A DNA stretch of 64,000 nt, taken from positions 1 to 64,000 of the forward strand of contig DLAA01000113.1 of assembly GCA_002493835.1 (NCBI GenBank), given 5' to 3'. Origin of the DNA: Lachnospiraceae bacterium UBA7060 (GTDB lineage: Bacteria > Bacillota > Clostridia > Lachnospirales > Lachnospiraceae). Shown piece after piece: positions 25,387 to 34,742 of the stretch. How positions within the stretch are numbered: the stretch's first letter is position 1; each line of letters opens with the position of its first letter. Below the pieces are notes generated by a model. That model saw only the letters and a list, made by a program, of their open reading frames with translations. It was not told the DNA's origin and did not search any database. A program made the translations under genes and the position numbers.

Positions 25387-27258
25387 ATGGAAAAGAAGGT
25401 TTTGACGCGGCAGTCCATGCTCACGGCTGTCAGTGCGCTCATGGCGCTTTTATGTGCAGCGCGTATCTTTCTTCTTCTCCGGGCGGAAGGGAACGTGTAC
25501 ACCATGGGAATTTTCCCTATGGCTCTCCTCTTTGGATTATACAGCCTATGGAGAAAAGGGTTGTTTTTGGAAGAAGTCTTTTTTCCTGTTCCGATGCGGA
25601 TTTTTCTGGCAGGCTTGTTCACGGCCCTGCAGGTGTACGGCCTGAGGGCGAGCCATCCGGGGCTGACAGGCATTTTTGAAACGCTGATTTGGACGGTGTG
25701 TTTGGTGCCTTTGACCTTTGCCGGACAGAATCAGCTTTTTTCTCTGGCCGGCCGGTTTGGCAAGAATGAAGAAGGGCGGGAACGGTCCGCACAGACAGGG
25801 CAGGGGAAAAAACAGTTTTTCTGTGCTTTTGGGATTATTTTTGCAGGTTTTTGCATTCCGTTTGCGGCTTACTATCCGGCTATTATGGCCTACGATGTGA
25901 TCCCGCAGCTTGACCAGATCAGGAGCAGCGGACTGACGACGCATCATCCGTTGATCCATACACTGTTTTTGGCGGGATGTCTAAAGATTGGGGAGGTATT
26001 TTCCTTTTTTGTCAATTCGGACAGGGCCGGGCTTGCCGTATATTCTGTTTTACAGATGGCGGCAGTTGCGGCCTGCTTTGCTTATGTCTACACTTTTCTT
26101 CGTAAAAAAGGTGTGAACAGGCTGTTGTGCTATGCTTTTGTTTTGTGTGCGGCGGTCTTTCCCACCCATGGAATGCTGGCGGTTTCTATTACGAAGGACA
26201 CGATATACGGCGCCCTTGTGATGGTGTTTACGGTGCTTGTATGGGAACTTTCCTCATTTTTCACGAAAAAGAAGAATCCGGGAAGAAAGCTGCTTGCCGG
26301 TTATGTGCTGGTTTCTCTTCTTTTGCTTCTGTTTCGGAATAACAGTGTCTATGCCTGGGTTTTGTATGTGATAACGGCGGCTGCTTTTAGCAGGCGTCAA
26401 AAAACGGTATTTAGAAAAAGTTGTGCCTTTCACGGGGGTATTTTGCTGCTGTATTTTGTTGTCAATGGCTTGTTGATTCACGCGGCGGCGGCAAGCAGCG
26501 ACACCTATGCCAGGGAGATGCTGAGCGTACCAGCTCAGCAGATTGCAAGAGTCGTGCAAAACCATGAGGAAGAACTTACGCCGCAGGATTTGGAGGCTAT
26601 TTCTGCGGTTTGGGGAGAAGCCCTGCCAGAATATGTGCCGTCCATTGCAGATAGGAGTAAGAGGGATATCAGAGGGGATAAGGAGACACTGCGGATATTT
26701 GCAGGAGAGTGGATTTCTCTCGGTTTCCGCTATCCAGGGGACTATCTGCAGGCTTTTATGCTGAAAAATAAAGGGATGTGGGATTTGACGGATACGACTT
26801 ATCTGAATGATGTGTACTCTTACGCGAAAGGATATCTGCAGATCACATATCCCAGTAACCAGCAGGAATATATGGAAGCGCTTGCCCCGGGATACGAGAG
26901 GCATCAGCATTTACTATTTCTGCAGTCTTTTTATCGGTATTTTGCGGCGGGAGATGAGCTGTGGCGGTACTGTCCGCCCCTTGCGCTTGCGATGCAGCCC
27001 GCTTTCTACTGTTATCTGCTGTTATTTTACTGCTTATGTTGTATCGGGTTGAAACGGAAGGAGGCTTTGCTGCCAGCCATATATCTTCTGGGGCTTCTTC
27101 TGACACTTCTGATGGGACCCTGTGTGCTTACCCGTTATCTGTACCCGGTGATGCTGTCGGTGACGGTTCTAGTGCTGCTTTTGTTTGGACCAGGCAGGGC
27201 GCATCCTCTCAACGAGGCGCCAGCTGATACACGAAGTAAGTCGTGTCCCCGGCAGTGA
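25387..27258 (+). CDS. DUF6020-like polytopic membrane protein, possible GT-C
   Basis: 623 residues with about 12 membrane helices. The segment YDVIPQLDQIRSSGLTTHHP, near residue 170, with an acidic residue followed by a THHP motif, and later FPTHGMLAVSITKDTIYG, are features I associate with the DUF6020 family of membrane glycosyltransferase-like proteins in clostridia. An outer domain of about 130 residues (390-520) precedes the last helices. It lies 4 bases after the GT2 gene and probably uses its lipid-linked sugar. Its 3' end overlaps the convergent next gene by 50 bases. Confidence 0.65.
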   Translation: MEKKVLTRQSMLTAVSALMALLCAARIFLLLRAEGNVYTMGIFPMALLFGLYSLWRKGLFLEEVFFPVPMRIFLAGLFTALQVYGLRASHPGLTGIFETLIWTVCLVPLTFAGQNQLFSLAGRFGKNEEGRERSAQTGQGKKQFFCAFGIIFAGFCIPFAAYYPAIMAYDVIPQLDQIRSSGLTTHHPLIHTLFLAGCLKIGEVFSFFVNSDRAGLAVYSVLQMAAVAACFAYVYTFLRKKGVNRLLCYAFVLCAAVFPTHGMLAVSITKDTIYGALVMVFTVLVWELSSFFTKKKNPGRKLLAGYVLVSLLLLLFRNNSVYAWVLYVITAAAFSRRQKTVFRKSCAFHGGILLLYFVVNGLLIHAAAASSDTYAREMLSVPAQQIARVVQNHEEELTPQDLEAISAVWGEALPEYVPSIADRSKRDIRGDKETLRIFAGEWISLGFRYPGDYLQAFMLKNKGMWDLTDTTYLNDVYSYAKGYLQITYPSNQQEYMEALAPGYERHQHLLFLQSFYRYFAAGDELWRYCPPLALAMQPAFYCYLLLFYCLCCIGLKRKEALLPAIYLLGLLLTLLMGPCVLTRYLYPVMLSVTVLVLLLFGPGRAHPLNEAPADTRSKSCPRQ

Positions 27259-29017
27259 AGGTGTCGGCTGTGATAAGCTCCGCTTCGTAGGTATGCCGGA
27301 AGTACATGACCACAGGATGTTCCTCATTATAGGGTGCTTCCTGCAGAATAAAGTAGACATGACCGCTGTCCACCAGATCACGGCCGAAGCTGCCGATGCC
27401 CTGGGCAGCGAGTTTTTTTTGCGTGTTGGGGTTGCAGATCACACCCCAGTTGGTATAGATGAAATTTTGGTAAACATTCTGCCCCGCGGCAAACGGGCGT
27501 TCACAGAAATGCTCAAGCGTCCCCGAGTTGTAGGTCCATATATAGAAATTCTCAGGTCGGGTAAGACAGTATTCCTTTAATTCCTGCCAGGTCTCTTCGT
27601 GGACAAGGTAATTTTCAGCTATGTTTTTGCGGGTTATAAAAACGGAGAGCACACTGAGGGCCAAAAGGAATGGCAGTACAATGATATCGTGCTTTGTCCT
27701 CTCAAAGGGCAAGAGATTGAAAGCCAGAATGATGCCAAGAAGGATCAGAAAATCAGCAGTAATCAGGGGCTGGATAATGCGTTTGGGAAAACGCCCCTCA
27801 TAGAGAACATATCCCCAGCTTACGCATCGGCCGAACAGATACATAAGATAGACAAAGAGGGCATGGGTATTTCGATGGAGGAAAATTAGAATTGGTACCA
27901 GAAGAAGCAGGAGTCCGGCCAAAAGGTTGGCGGGCTGCATGCCGTCCTGATAAAAAAAGACTGTCACAGAACAGACAGCGATGTTTTTCAGGCGTTCTTT
28001 CAGGCTGGTGCGGGCCAGATAACAGCTTTTGGCAATGTCGTGCATTTGCTTCCAATCATCGACGGACATACCATAGCCGATGTAGGGTGCACCGTTTTTC
28101 CGGTACATGTAAGCCTCCTCATCTAGGCCGAGAGCCGCCAGGGCCTCCGGGCACTCCTCGTATGCCGGCCAGCTGTAGAAATCACCTACCCGTTCCCTGT
28201 AGTGGTTGATTTTTCGGAAATCGGCCCATTCCTCCTCGGAGTAGGCAATTGTATTTGCACCCCATAGAAGGCCCATTCCCAGAACCAGAAGCAGGGCAAA
28301 GCCAAGGAGCTTCCAGGCAGCGTCCTTGTACGCATTCCGGTGGGCTATGATCCATTTTGCCAACCAGAGCATGCCAGCCATGGGCAGCATGAGGTAGAAG
28401 ATGTTCTGCCGCATGCTGTAGGAAATCCATGCGAGGAACAGGGTCGGTACATTATCCAGTAAAAAGCCGGCTTTTGACTGGCCAGGCCGCGCAGTGATAA
28501 AGCAGAACATTGCAGCAGCCGCCGCAAGGCCCGCGGTAGTGGTGTACTGCGCCTCTGATATTACGTTTAAATTTATGATAAAGAAAAGAAGAAAAAACAC
28601 AGCGAGCGCAGGACTTACGAAAGTGTTTTGGGCACTGCGCTTTTGCCTGATTCGCAGAATACGCCAGTAGACGGCAAAGAGGCTGAGGATCTGTACGCTG
28701 TGTTGGAAAAGACCATACCAGGGAATATTGCCCCACAGAGTATAGAGCTTTGAAAGCAGAAAAGAGAGCGGGTATAGAAAAAACATGACATGAGCGTCAG
28801 GTGTTCCCGTATAGGCGCCCGAGAGGATGCTGTACATGCCCCAGTCGTCGTTGATGCCGTCCACAGGGTGAATCACAAACAGCTCGATCATATAGAAGGC
28901 GGCAAGAAGCAGGAGAAAAAAGAGATCCCACAGCAATGGGGAGGCTTGTTCCCGGCCGGCTTTTCTGTTATCTGTTTGTCCAAAGGCGGGTTGTGAACCA
29001 GGGCGAATCAGTGACAT
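27209..29017 (-). CDS. Polytopic membrane protein, GT-C-like, unknown specificity
   Basis: 602 residues. A soluble N-terminus, about 11-12 helices and a C-terminal extracytoplasmic domain of about 140 residues (TWQELKEYCLTRPENFYIWT onward). The first outer loop has PVDGINDDWGMYSILSGAY, whose adjacent Asp pair suits a GT-C catalytic base. No named family comes to mind. AAAGGATAA lies before the ATG at 29017. A possible extended -10 (TGCTAAAAT) is at 29080-29072. It is a single-gene minus-strand unit, convergent with the DUF6020-like gene. Confidence 0.6.
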   Translation of the reverse strand: MSLIRPGSQPAFGQTDNRKAGREQASPLLWDLFFLLLLAAFYMIELFVIHPVDGINDDWGMYSILSGAYTGTPDAHVMFFLYPLSFLLSKLYTLWGNIPWYGLFQHSVQILSLFAVYWRILRIRQKRSAQNTFVSPALAVFFLLFFIINLNVISEAQYTTTAGLAAAAAMFCFITARPGQSKAGFLLDNVPTLFLAWISYSMRQNIFYLMLPMAGMLWLAKWIIAHRNAYKDAAWKLLGFALLLVLGMGLLWGANTIAYSEEEWADFRKINHYRERVGDFYSWPAYEECPEALAALGLDEEAYMYRKNGAPYIGYGMSVDDWKQMHDIAKSCYLARTSLKERLKNIAVCSVTVFFYQDGMQPANLLAGLLLLLVPILIFLHRNTHALFVYLMYLFGRCVSWGYVLYEGRFPKRIIQPLITADFLILLGIILAFNLLPFERTKHDIIVLPFLLALSVLSVFITRKNIAENYLVHEETWQELKEYCLTRPENFYIWTYNSGTLEHFCERPFAAGQNVYQNFIYTNWGVICNPNTQKKLAAQGIGSFGRDLVDSGHVYFILQEAPYNEEHPVVMYFRHTYEAELITADTFTAGDTTYFVYQLAPR

Positions 29018-29230
29018 ATTGGCTTATCCTTTCGTAAAAAAATATGTTTTCAGTTTTCCTATGCGCTCATTATTTTAGCATAAAAACAGGCTGTGCAGTA
29101 TAAAATATTTTTAGAAGTAAAACTTTAAGAATTTTGGAAGATTTCTTTAATTTTTCTGCACGGAGTATCAAAATAGAAAAATTTGTGCTAGAGTGTATAC
29201 GGGGTATTAGTAAGGGAAAGGTCGGGAAAG

Positions 29231-30337
29231 ATGGGAAATACAAGAAGAGGCAGACAAAATATCAATACACTTTTGGTAGTATTGATCGGATTTTGTGTTT
29301 TGGCGATTATTGAAATTGTGTACGGACAGGCACAGATGAAGGTGGAACGGGAAAGACTGGCTCTGGAAGAGCAGAATACACAGACAGTGGCGGAGCTCAA
29401 AGAAGAGTGGAGAAAGCTTCAGGAGGGTTCCAGCGTGGTGACGGCACAGAGTGAGCCTGCTCCTGCCGCAAGTGAGGGTGAGTCTGAGCCTGCCAGGGTC
29501 GTGGAGCAGCCGAAGAAACAGGAATCGAAGAAACAGCAGCCTGAAGATGAGACGGCCAAGACAGAAGAGGATGACAGGAATTATGATATGCAGATTGTAA
29601 TTCTTGGCGACAGTATTATGGATGGGGACAGGACAGAGAGCGGCGCGGCGGATATTATCGGCGAGCAGCTGAATGCGAAGATTTATAATATGTCCATGGG
29701 CGGCACTACAGCGGCCCTTCTGCCCAATGAGCAGTATAATTTTTCCACCTGGAATTCTCGCTGTCTGCTCGGTGTGGTGAATGCGATTGTGGGAAATATC
29801 AATCCGGATATTTTTGAGGGATATGCGGCGGGTGAGGTGCTGAAGACCTGTGATTTTAGCAAGACGGATTATTTTATCATTGAGTATGGGGTGAATGACT
29901 TCCTGACCGGGCAGATTCCCAACAGCCGATATTTGGAAGGAGGAGACACGCTTGCGGTGGATGGCACACACACTTACACGGGTGCCCTTGACGATGCCAT
30001 CAGCCGACTAAAGAGCAGCTTCCCGGATGCCGGAATCTTGGTGATCGGTCCCCACTACTGCCAGGTATTTAACGGCGGAACGTTTGTCGGTGACGGCTAT
30101 TCTCTGGATTATGGCTATGGTCCTCTTATCACATTTTCGAGGGGAGCCGGTTATGTTGCAGAGCAGCATAGGGAGGAAGGCGTTCTCTTTTTCAATGCTT
30201 TTGAGGAGAGCGGCATTGATGCGGATACGGCCGATGATTATCTGTCGGACGGCGTTCACATGACGCCGCTGGGAGCCCGGGTATATGCGGAGTTTGCAGC
30301 CGGAATTATCCGCAGGGATTTCATGCCGGAGGAGTGA
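29231..30337 (+). CDS. Membrane-anchored SGNH/GDSL hydrolase-like protein
   Basis: 368 residues. One N-terminal helix (LLVVLIGFCVLAIIEIVYGQ), a Glu/Gln/Lys-rich stalk (about 40-115), then an SGNH domain. Block I is VILGDSIMDGD with the nucleophile serine, the oxyanion-hole Gly/Asn region is NMSMGGTTAAL and EYGVNDFLTG, and the catalytic Asp-x-x-His is SDGVHMTPLG. All key residues are present, so it should be an active esterase or acyltransferase on the outer face. GGGAAAG precedes the ATG. The paralogue at 49115 has the same plan but lacks the serine. A terminator follows. Confidence 0.82.
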   Translation: MGNTRRGRQNINTLLVVLIGFCVLAIIEIVYGQAQMKVERERLALEEQNTQTVAELKEEWRKLQEGSSVVTAQSEPAPAASEGESEPARVVEQPKKQESKKQQPEDETAKTEEDDRNYDMQIVILGDSIMDGDRTESGAADIIGEQLNAKIYNMSMGGTTAALLPNEQYNFSTWNSRCLLGVVNAIVGNINPDIFEGYAAGEVLKTCDFSKTDYFIIEYGVNDFLTGQIPNSRYLEGGDTLAVDGTHTYTGALDDAISRLKSSFPDAGILVIGPHYCQVFNGGTFVGDGYSLDYGYGPLITFSRGAGYVAEQHREEGVLFFNAFEESGIDADTADDYLSDGVHMTPLGARVYAEFAAGIIRRDFMPEE

Positions 30338-30368
30338 TTGCATCAAGCTGCCATAATATGGTATGATA

Positions 30369-30398
30369 AAGGACAGGTGTAAAAGCCTGTCCTTCAAT
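30369..30398 (+). terminator. Terminator after the SGNH gene
   Basis: AAGGACAGG (30369-30377) pairs with CCTGTCCTT (30386-30394), followed by CAATTT. Confidence 0.7.
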
Positions 30399-30404
30399 TT
30401 ATAT

Positions 30405-30487
30405 GCGCAGGGGTGCGTAATGTATATTGCTGCTACGCAGCACGCACCCCGCGCGGCGAGTAGGGGAAGAAAATCTCCTCCTACTCG
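30405..30487. repeat. Intergenic double-hairpin element
   Basis: Two successive inverted repeats fill the gap before the FkbH gene. GGGGTGCGT (30410-30418) pairs with ACGCACCCC (30442-30450), with GCGC on both outer sides. CGAGTAGG (30457-30464) pairs with CCTACTCG (30480-30487). The loop of the first holds a smaller palindrome, GCTGCTACGCAGC. It has no T-run, so it is not a simple terminator; a REP-like or leader RNA element is possible. Confidence 0.6.
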
Positions 30488-30502
30488 ATTTGGGAGATTA
30501 GT

Positions 30503-32341
30503 ATGCGGGAATTGGAATATCCCTTTGACGGGGAGCTTATATTAAAAAAATCAAAAAAGTTAAAACGTGCCCTTCTGGAAGGGCGGGCAGATTTTTTGGA
30601 GAAAAGGATTGCGGTTCTGGGGGGCAGCACGACTCATGATATCGTTCGCATGTTGGAGCTGTTTTTGCTGAATCAAGGGATACGCCCCGTATTCTATGAG
30701 TCGGAATACGCGCAGTATTGGCAGGATGTGATGTTTGACAATCAGGAACTTGTCTCCTTCGCACCGGATCTTATCTTTATCCATACCTCCAACCGTAATA
30801 TCACGGCGTATCCGTCTATGCAGGATCAGGAACCGCAGATGGATGCGCTGCTTACGGAACAGTATGAGCATTTTCATGTGATGTGGGAGAAAATTGCAGA
30901 AAAGTACCACTGTCCAGTGATTCAGAATAATTTCGAGTATCCGTTTTATCGGCTGCTTGGAAATCAGGAGGCAGTTTGTCTTCAGGGGCGGATCTGTTTT
31001 ATCAACAGGTTAAATGAGCGGTTTTATCAGTACGCCAGGGAGCATGAGGATTTCTATATCCATGATATCAATTATTTATCGGCTGCCTATGGTCTGGACA
31101 GATGGTCGGAGCCCCTCTACTGGCATATGTACAAGTACGCCATGTGCATGCAGGCGGTTCCCTTATTCTCTCATAATCTTGCCAATATCATCAAGGCAGT
31201 TTTTGGGAAGAATAAAAAGGGGCTTTCGCTGGATCTGGACAATACGCTCTGGGGTGGTGTCGTGGGAGATGACGGTCCGGAAAATCTGGAAATCGGGCAG
31301 GAGACGCCTATGGGACAGGTCTATGCGGAATTTCAGAATTATGTGAAAGCGCAGAAAGATATCGGTGTCCTGCTCACAGTCAATTCTAAAAATGAAGAGG
31401 AAAATGCACTGGCAGGATTGAACCATCCCGATGGGGTTTTAAAGCCGGAGGACTTTGTTATCATAAAGGCCAACTGGGAACCCAAGAGCAAAAATCTGGC
31501 AGAGACCGCGGCGGAGCTTGCCATCCTGCCTGACAGCCTCGTCTTTGTGGATGATAATCCGGCTGAGCGGGAGATTGTGAGGGCTCAGGTGCCAGGTGCG
31601 TCGTGTCCCGAGATTGGGACGCCAGAGCAGTATATCCGAGTGCTTGACCGCTCGGGCTTTTTTGAAGTGACAAGCCTGTCAGAAGATGACCGGAAGCGCA
31701 GCGAGATGTATCGGGCTAATGCGGAGAGGAAAAAGCAGGAGGAAGCTTTTGGCAATTACCGGGAATACCTGTTGTCCCTTGACATGCAGGGGACAATCAG
31801 GCCTTTCGAGGCGATGGTGATGGCGCGGATCGCCCAGCTGACCAACAAGAGCAACCAGTTTAATCTGACAACCAGAAGGTACACCCAGGGGGAGATAGAG
31901 GCTTTTGCGGCGGATGAAAGATATATCACCCGCTATGGCAGGCTGGCGGACAAGTTCGGCGATAATGGTGTAGTCTCCGTGGTAATTGGCCGGATGGGGA
32001 GCATGGGGGACAAAACGGCTTACAGGCAGATGGAGCGGGTGACTGGTGATACCGGAAGCGACGTCCTGCATTTAGAGCTGTGGCTGATGAGCTGCCGGGT
32101 GTTAAAGCGGGATATGGAATATGCCATGATGGACAGCGTAGTGGAGGCCTGCAGAGAATGCGGCATCGGGACGATTCTGGGATACTATTATCCGACCGCG
32201 AAAAACGGGATGGTGAAAGAGTTTTACCGAATGATGGGATTTGAGAAGCAGGAAGAAACTGACACGGGCGTCAGTGTGTGGCGCTTTGTGATTCCGGATG
32301 AATACGAGCACCAAAATACAGTCATTGCCGTACAAGAGTGA
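30503..32341 (+). CDS. FkbH-like HAD-IIIC protein (glyceryl-ACP formation)
   Basis: 612 residues. The N-terminal third is SGNH-like (AVLGGSTTHDIVRMLELFLL). The HAD domain has the DxD nucleophile pair Asp244/Asp246 in LSLDLDNTLWGGVVGDDG and a later FVDDNPAEREIV. The C-terminal third has the FkbH signature TNKSNQFNLTTRRYTQGEIE. FkbH proteins take 1,3-bisphosphoglycerate, remove the phosphate and load D-glyceryl onto an acyl carrier protein. An ACP gene lies 43 bases downstream, which supports this. No polyketide synthase or methoxymalonyl-type dehydrogenase is nearby, so the glyceryl group may decorate the polysaccharide. Confidence 0.85.
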   Translation: MRELEYPFDGELILKKSKKLKRALLEGRADFLEKRIAVLGGSTTHDIVRMLELFLLNQGIRPVFYESEYAQYWQDVMFDNQELVSFAPDLIFIHTSNRNITAYPSMQDQEPQMDALLTEQYEHFHVMWEKIAEKYHCPVIQNNFEYPFYRLLGNQEAVCLQGRICFINRLNERFYQYAREHEDFYIHDINYLSAAYGLDRWSEPLYWHMYKYAMCMQAVPLFSHNLANIIKAVFGKNKKGLSLDLDNTLWGGVVGDDGPENLEIGQETPMGQVYAEFQNYVKAQKDIGVLLTVNSKNEEENALAGLNHPDGVLKPEDFVIIKANWEPKSKNLAETAAELAILPDSLVFVDDNPAEREIVRAQVPGASCPEIGTPEQYIRVLDRSGFFEVTSLSEDDRKRSEMYRANAERKKQEEAFGNYREYLLSLDMQGTIRPFEAMVMARIAQLTNKSNQFNLTTRRYTQGEIEAFAADERYITRYGRLADKFGDNGVVSVVIGRMGSMGDKTAYRQMERVTGDTGSDVLHLELWLMSCRVLKRDMEYAMMDSVVEACRECGIGTILGYYYPTAKNGMVKEFYRMMGFEKQEETDTGVSVWRFVIPDEYEHQNTVIAVQE

Positions 32342-32384
32342 AATACCCCGTAGAAATGAAAATAAGAGAAAGAGGAGAGAGAAA

Positions 32385-32627
32385 ATGAGCAGAGAAGAAG
32401 TGTTTGAGAAGCTGAACGAAGTATTCCGAGACGTGTTTGACGATGAGGAAATTACCGTCACCGATGTCACCACGGCGGATGATATTGAGGAGTGGGATTC
32501 CCTTGAGCACATTAATCTCCTGGCGGCTGTGGAGCAGGAGTTTGGCATGAAGTTTAACATGGGGCAGGTGGTATCCATGAAAAATGTAGGTGAGATGGCG
32601 GATATCATTCTTGCGCAGATTGGATAA
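32385..32627 (+). CDS. Acyl carrier protein
   Basis: 80 residues. The phosphopantetheine site is Ser39 in EEWDSLEHINLL; the rest is a highly acidic four-helix ACP with a normal length. AGAGGAGAGA precedes ATG 32385. It is the probable partner of the FkbH protein just upstream, carrying a thioester-bound C3 unit. A separate 4'-phosphopantetheinyl transferase must act on it and is not encoded in this window. Confidence 0.92.
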   Translation: MSREEVFEKLNEVFRDVFDDEEITVTDVTTADDIEEWDSLEHINLLAAVEQEFGMKFNMGQVVSMKNVGEMADIILAQIG

Positions 32628-32632
32628 AAAAT

Positions 32633-34174
32633 ATGGTGGACAGATTTTTGGATAGAGTGCAGGGGTTTTATGAAAGTCTGGAAAAGCTTGGCAGGAGGCG
32701 GGAGGCGCTTCTTATATGGGGCCTTTTTGCAGCACTTGTGTTTGGTGTAGTGACCTTGTGCGGTACGATGACCTCTGGATTTCACCTTGTGGACGATTGG
32801 GAGTTTGCCAAGTATGTGGACTGGATGACGCTGGAAAACAGAAGTCTGTGGGACTGCCTGAAGGAGGCGGTGGGGTTTGATTTGACCCTGCGGCTGCGGC
32901 CCCTGTATTATATCAATCGAGTTTTGATGGCTTATGTGTTTGGCATAAATCTGACAGCAATGTCAGTTGTGAAGGCGGCGGAAATCGTAGCAGCACTTGT
33001 GGCGCTCTATTACTGTGCGAGACAGATGAAGTGCAATATGATATATGCGGCTCTCTTTTCTTTGACTGTGATGGTGGGTTATCAGTCTGCGGTCTGGTGG
33101 AAGCTGGGGCCGCAGGAATCCTATGACATCATGATGTTTGCGGTCGGCTTTTACCTGCTGCTCAAGTGGCTTTTTACGGGGCGGCGGGGGTTTGCCTTTG
33201 CAAGTACAGGGGCCTTCTTTCTCATGTCGATTTACAAGGAGCCTTTTATCCTGCTTCTGCCTTTCGTCTGCCTGTTCGTGCTGTATGTAGAACTGCAGGG
33301 AGTACGACTGACAGTATCGCGATTGTGGGAGGTGGTCAGAAAGAGACTTCCCTTTCTTTTTGCGATCGGCCTTATTTTTGTGGCGGAGATGTTTCTATTA
33401 GTGTTTGTGATCGGTACAAACAATTATTCCTATGTGGGCCTCGATGAGAGCGTGACTCTGGATCAATACAGACAGGTATGGCTGGCGGCTGCGGGGAATA
33501 ATCTGAAATGGTATGTGCGGTTCGGCACGGTGCTTTGCCTGATTTTTTTAACTTACTGGGAGCAGACAAAAAAACTTGGCTGGGAAATTCTGCTTGCGGC
33601 AGCCATTATGCTGCCTCAGTGTGTCACTTACAGCAAGACGGCACTGGAGGAACGGTATATTCTGCCCTGGGTGTTTGGCTTTGCCTTTTTCTTTGTCATT
33701 GTGGGATGTCAGTTTAAACCATTGAGTGGTAAACGGCGTATCGTCTATATGCTGTGCCTGCTTCTCATGCTGGCAGCTCACGGCAGAGTGATGTTTAGGG
33801 AGGCACAGTATTTTGCTTATCGGGGAAAGAGTGTGGAGACGATGCTTGAAGATACACTGAAGGAGGTGCAGGGAACAGACAAAAGGGTGCTGAGCTGCTT
33901 TGATCCCAACTCTGAGGGCAACAAAACCATGTACCACTGGTTTCGCGTCCACGGCTATGACGAGGTGTTTTACTGGGAGGAGGAGGAACAAAAGATCAGT
34001 CGTTCCTACGGGCCGAGAGAGGATGAGCTGTCGTCCTTAGAAGAGATGGATGTGGTCGTGATGTACAATGAGGAAGACCGGCACTGGTGTTACACGCCGA
34101 GTCTTGATCTGTCGGATTTTACGGAGAAAAAGTGTGGGACCATCACCATGTATGTGAGGAATGAGATTGATTAG
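32633..34174 (+). CDS. Polytopic membrane protein, GT-C-like
   Basis: 513 residues, about 10 membrane helices after a short soluble N-terminus. The first outer loop has GFHLVDDWEFAKYVDWM and then LRLRPLYYINRV, an acidic pair with a downstream Arg-Pro that recalls GT-C enzymes. A soluble C-terminal tail of about 110 residues follows the last helix. It starts 5 bases after the ACP gene, so it may belong to the FkbH-ACP unit; whether it transfers a sugar or an acyl group cannot be told. The ribosome site is weak. Its stop overlaps the convergent VOC gene by 4 bases. Confidence 0.6.
   Translation: MVDRFLDRVQGFYESLEKLGRRREALLIWGLFAALVFGVVTLCGTMTSGFHLVDDWEFAKYVDWMTLENRSLWDCLKEAVGFDLTLRLRPLYYINRVLMAYVFGINLTAMSVVKAAEIVAALVALYYCARQMKCNMIYAALFSLTVMVGYQSAVWWKLGPQESYDIMMFAVGFYLLLKWLFTGRRGFAFASTGAFFLMSIYKEPFILLLPFVCLFVLYVELQGVRLTVSRLWEVVRKRLPFLFAIGLIFVAEMFLLVFVIGTNNYSYVGLDESVTLDQYRQVWLAAAGNNLKWYVRFGTVLCLIFLTYWEQTKKLGWEILLAAAIMLPQCVTYSKTALEERYILPWVFGFAFFFVIVGCQFKPLSGKRRIVYMLCLLLMLAAHGRVMFREAQYFAYRGKSVETMLEDTLKEVQGTDKRVLSCFDPNSEGNKTMYHWFRVHGYDEVFYWEEEEQKISRSYGPREDELSSLEEMDVVVMYNEEDRHWCYTPSLDLSDFTEKKCGTITMYVRNEID
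32952..32965. repeat. Palindrome TGACA-N4-TGTCA
   Basis: Spacer GCAA. Inside the GT-C-like gene at 32633. Confidence 0.8.
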
Positions 34175-34569
34175 TCTAATAGTAGTTCTATTATGCCAAT
34201 CACAGGGCTCATCAAAAATACCACTCTGCGTCCGTCTAAGGCAGGCGCGGGTGTGGGGGTGTCGATGGCAGTAAAACCGTCGGCGGTGAGCTCCCTGTAA
34301 GCAGCTTCGGGATCGGCGGCCTCATAGCAGATGTGGTAGGGACTGTTTTTTAGTTTTTTCATCAGACCGGACACTACGGAATCTTCGGAGGCAGGAGAGA
34401 CCAGTTCTATGCAGTATCCATCCTTCTGAAGAAAGCAGATGTGTACTTTGCGGATTTCATCGTAGACAGTATCCTGCTTGGTGACATAGCCCAGGGTTTC
34501 GAAGGTCTGTTTCGCTTTTTCTATTTTTTTGACTAAATAGCCGATATGGTGTATTTTTAAAGTTGACAT
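34171..34569 (-). CDS. VOC-family protein, methylmalonyl-CoA epimerase-like
   Basis: 132 residues with two beta-alpha-beta-beta-beta modules. Metal ligands fit His8, Glu55, His79 and Glu128 (HHIGYLV, GYCIELVSP, YHICYEA, GIIELLL), the arrangement of methylmalonyl-CoA epimerase and glyoxalase I. ATG 34569 follows AGAAAGGAAT and starts at the conserved core; a longer frame begins at 34587. A minus-strand TATAAT lies just upstream. VOC genes of this kind occur beside FkbH/ACP genes, where an epimerase or isomerase acting on the thioester-bound unit would make sense, but this is inference. Confidence 0.8.
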   Translation of the reverse strand: MSTLKIHHIGYLVKKIEKAKQTFETLGYVTKQDTVYDEIRKVHICFLQKDGYCIELVSPASEDSVVSGLMKKLKNSPYHICYEAADPEAAYRELTADGFTAIDTPTPAPALDGRRVVFLMSPVIGIIELLLD

Positions 34570-34742
34570 ACAGATTCCTTTCTGCATTATAGCTCGCGCG
34601 TGTTTTGGAGAATGCCAAAAGAATTACTTAGAGTGTATCACGTTTGGCGCCGGGGAGGAAGAGATCTGATAAAAAATCCGGCACTTCGGAAGAAAATCTG
34701 ACAGACCGGAAAGAGCTGATATAGGGAGGATGCCGGTTATTC

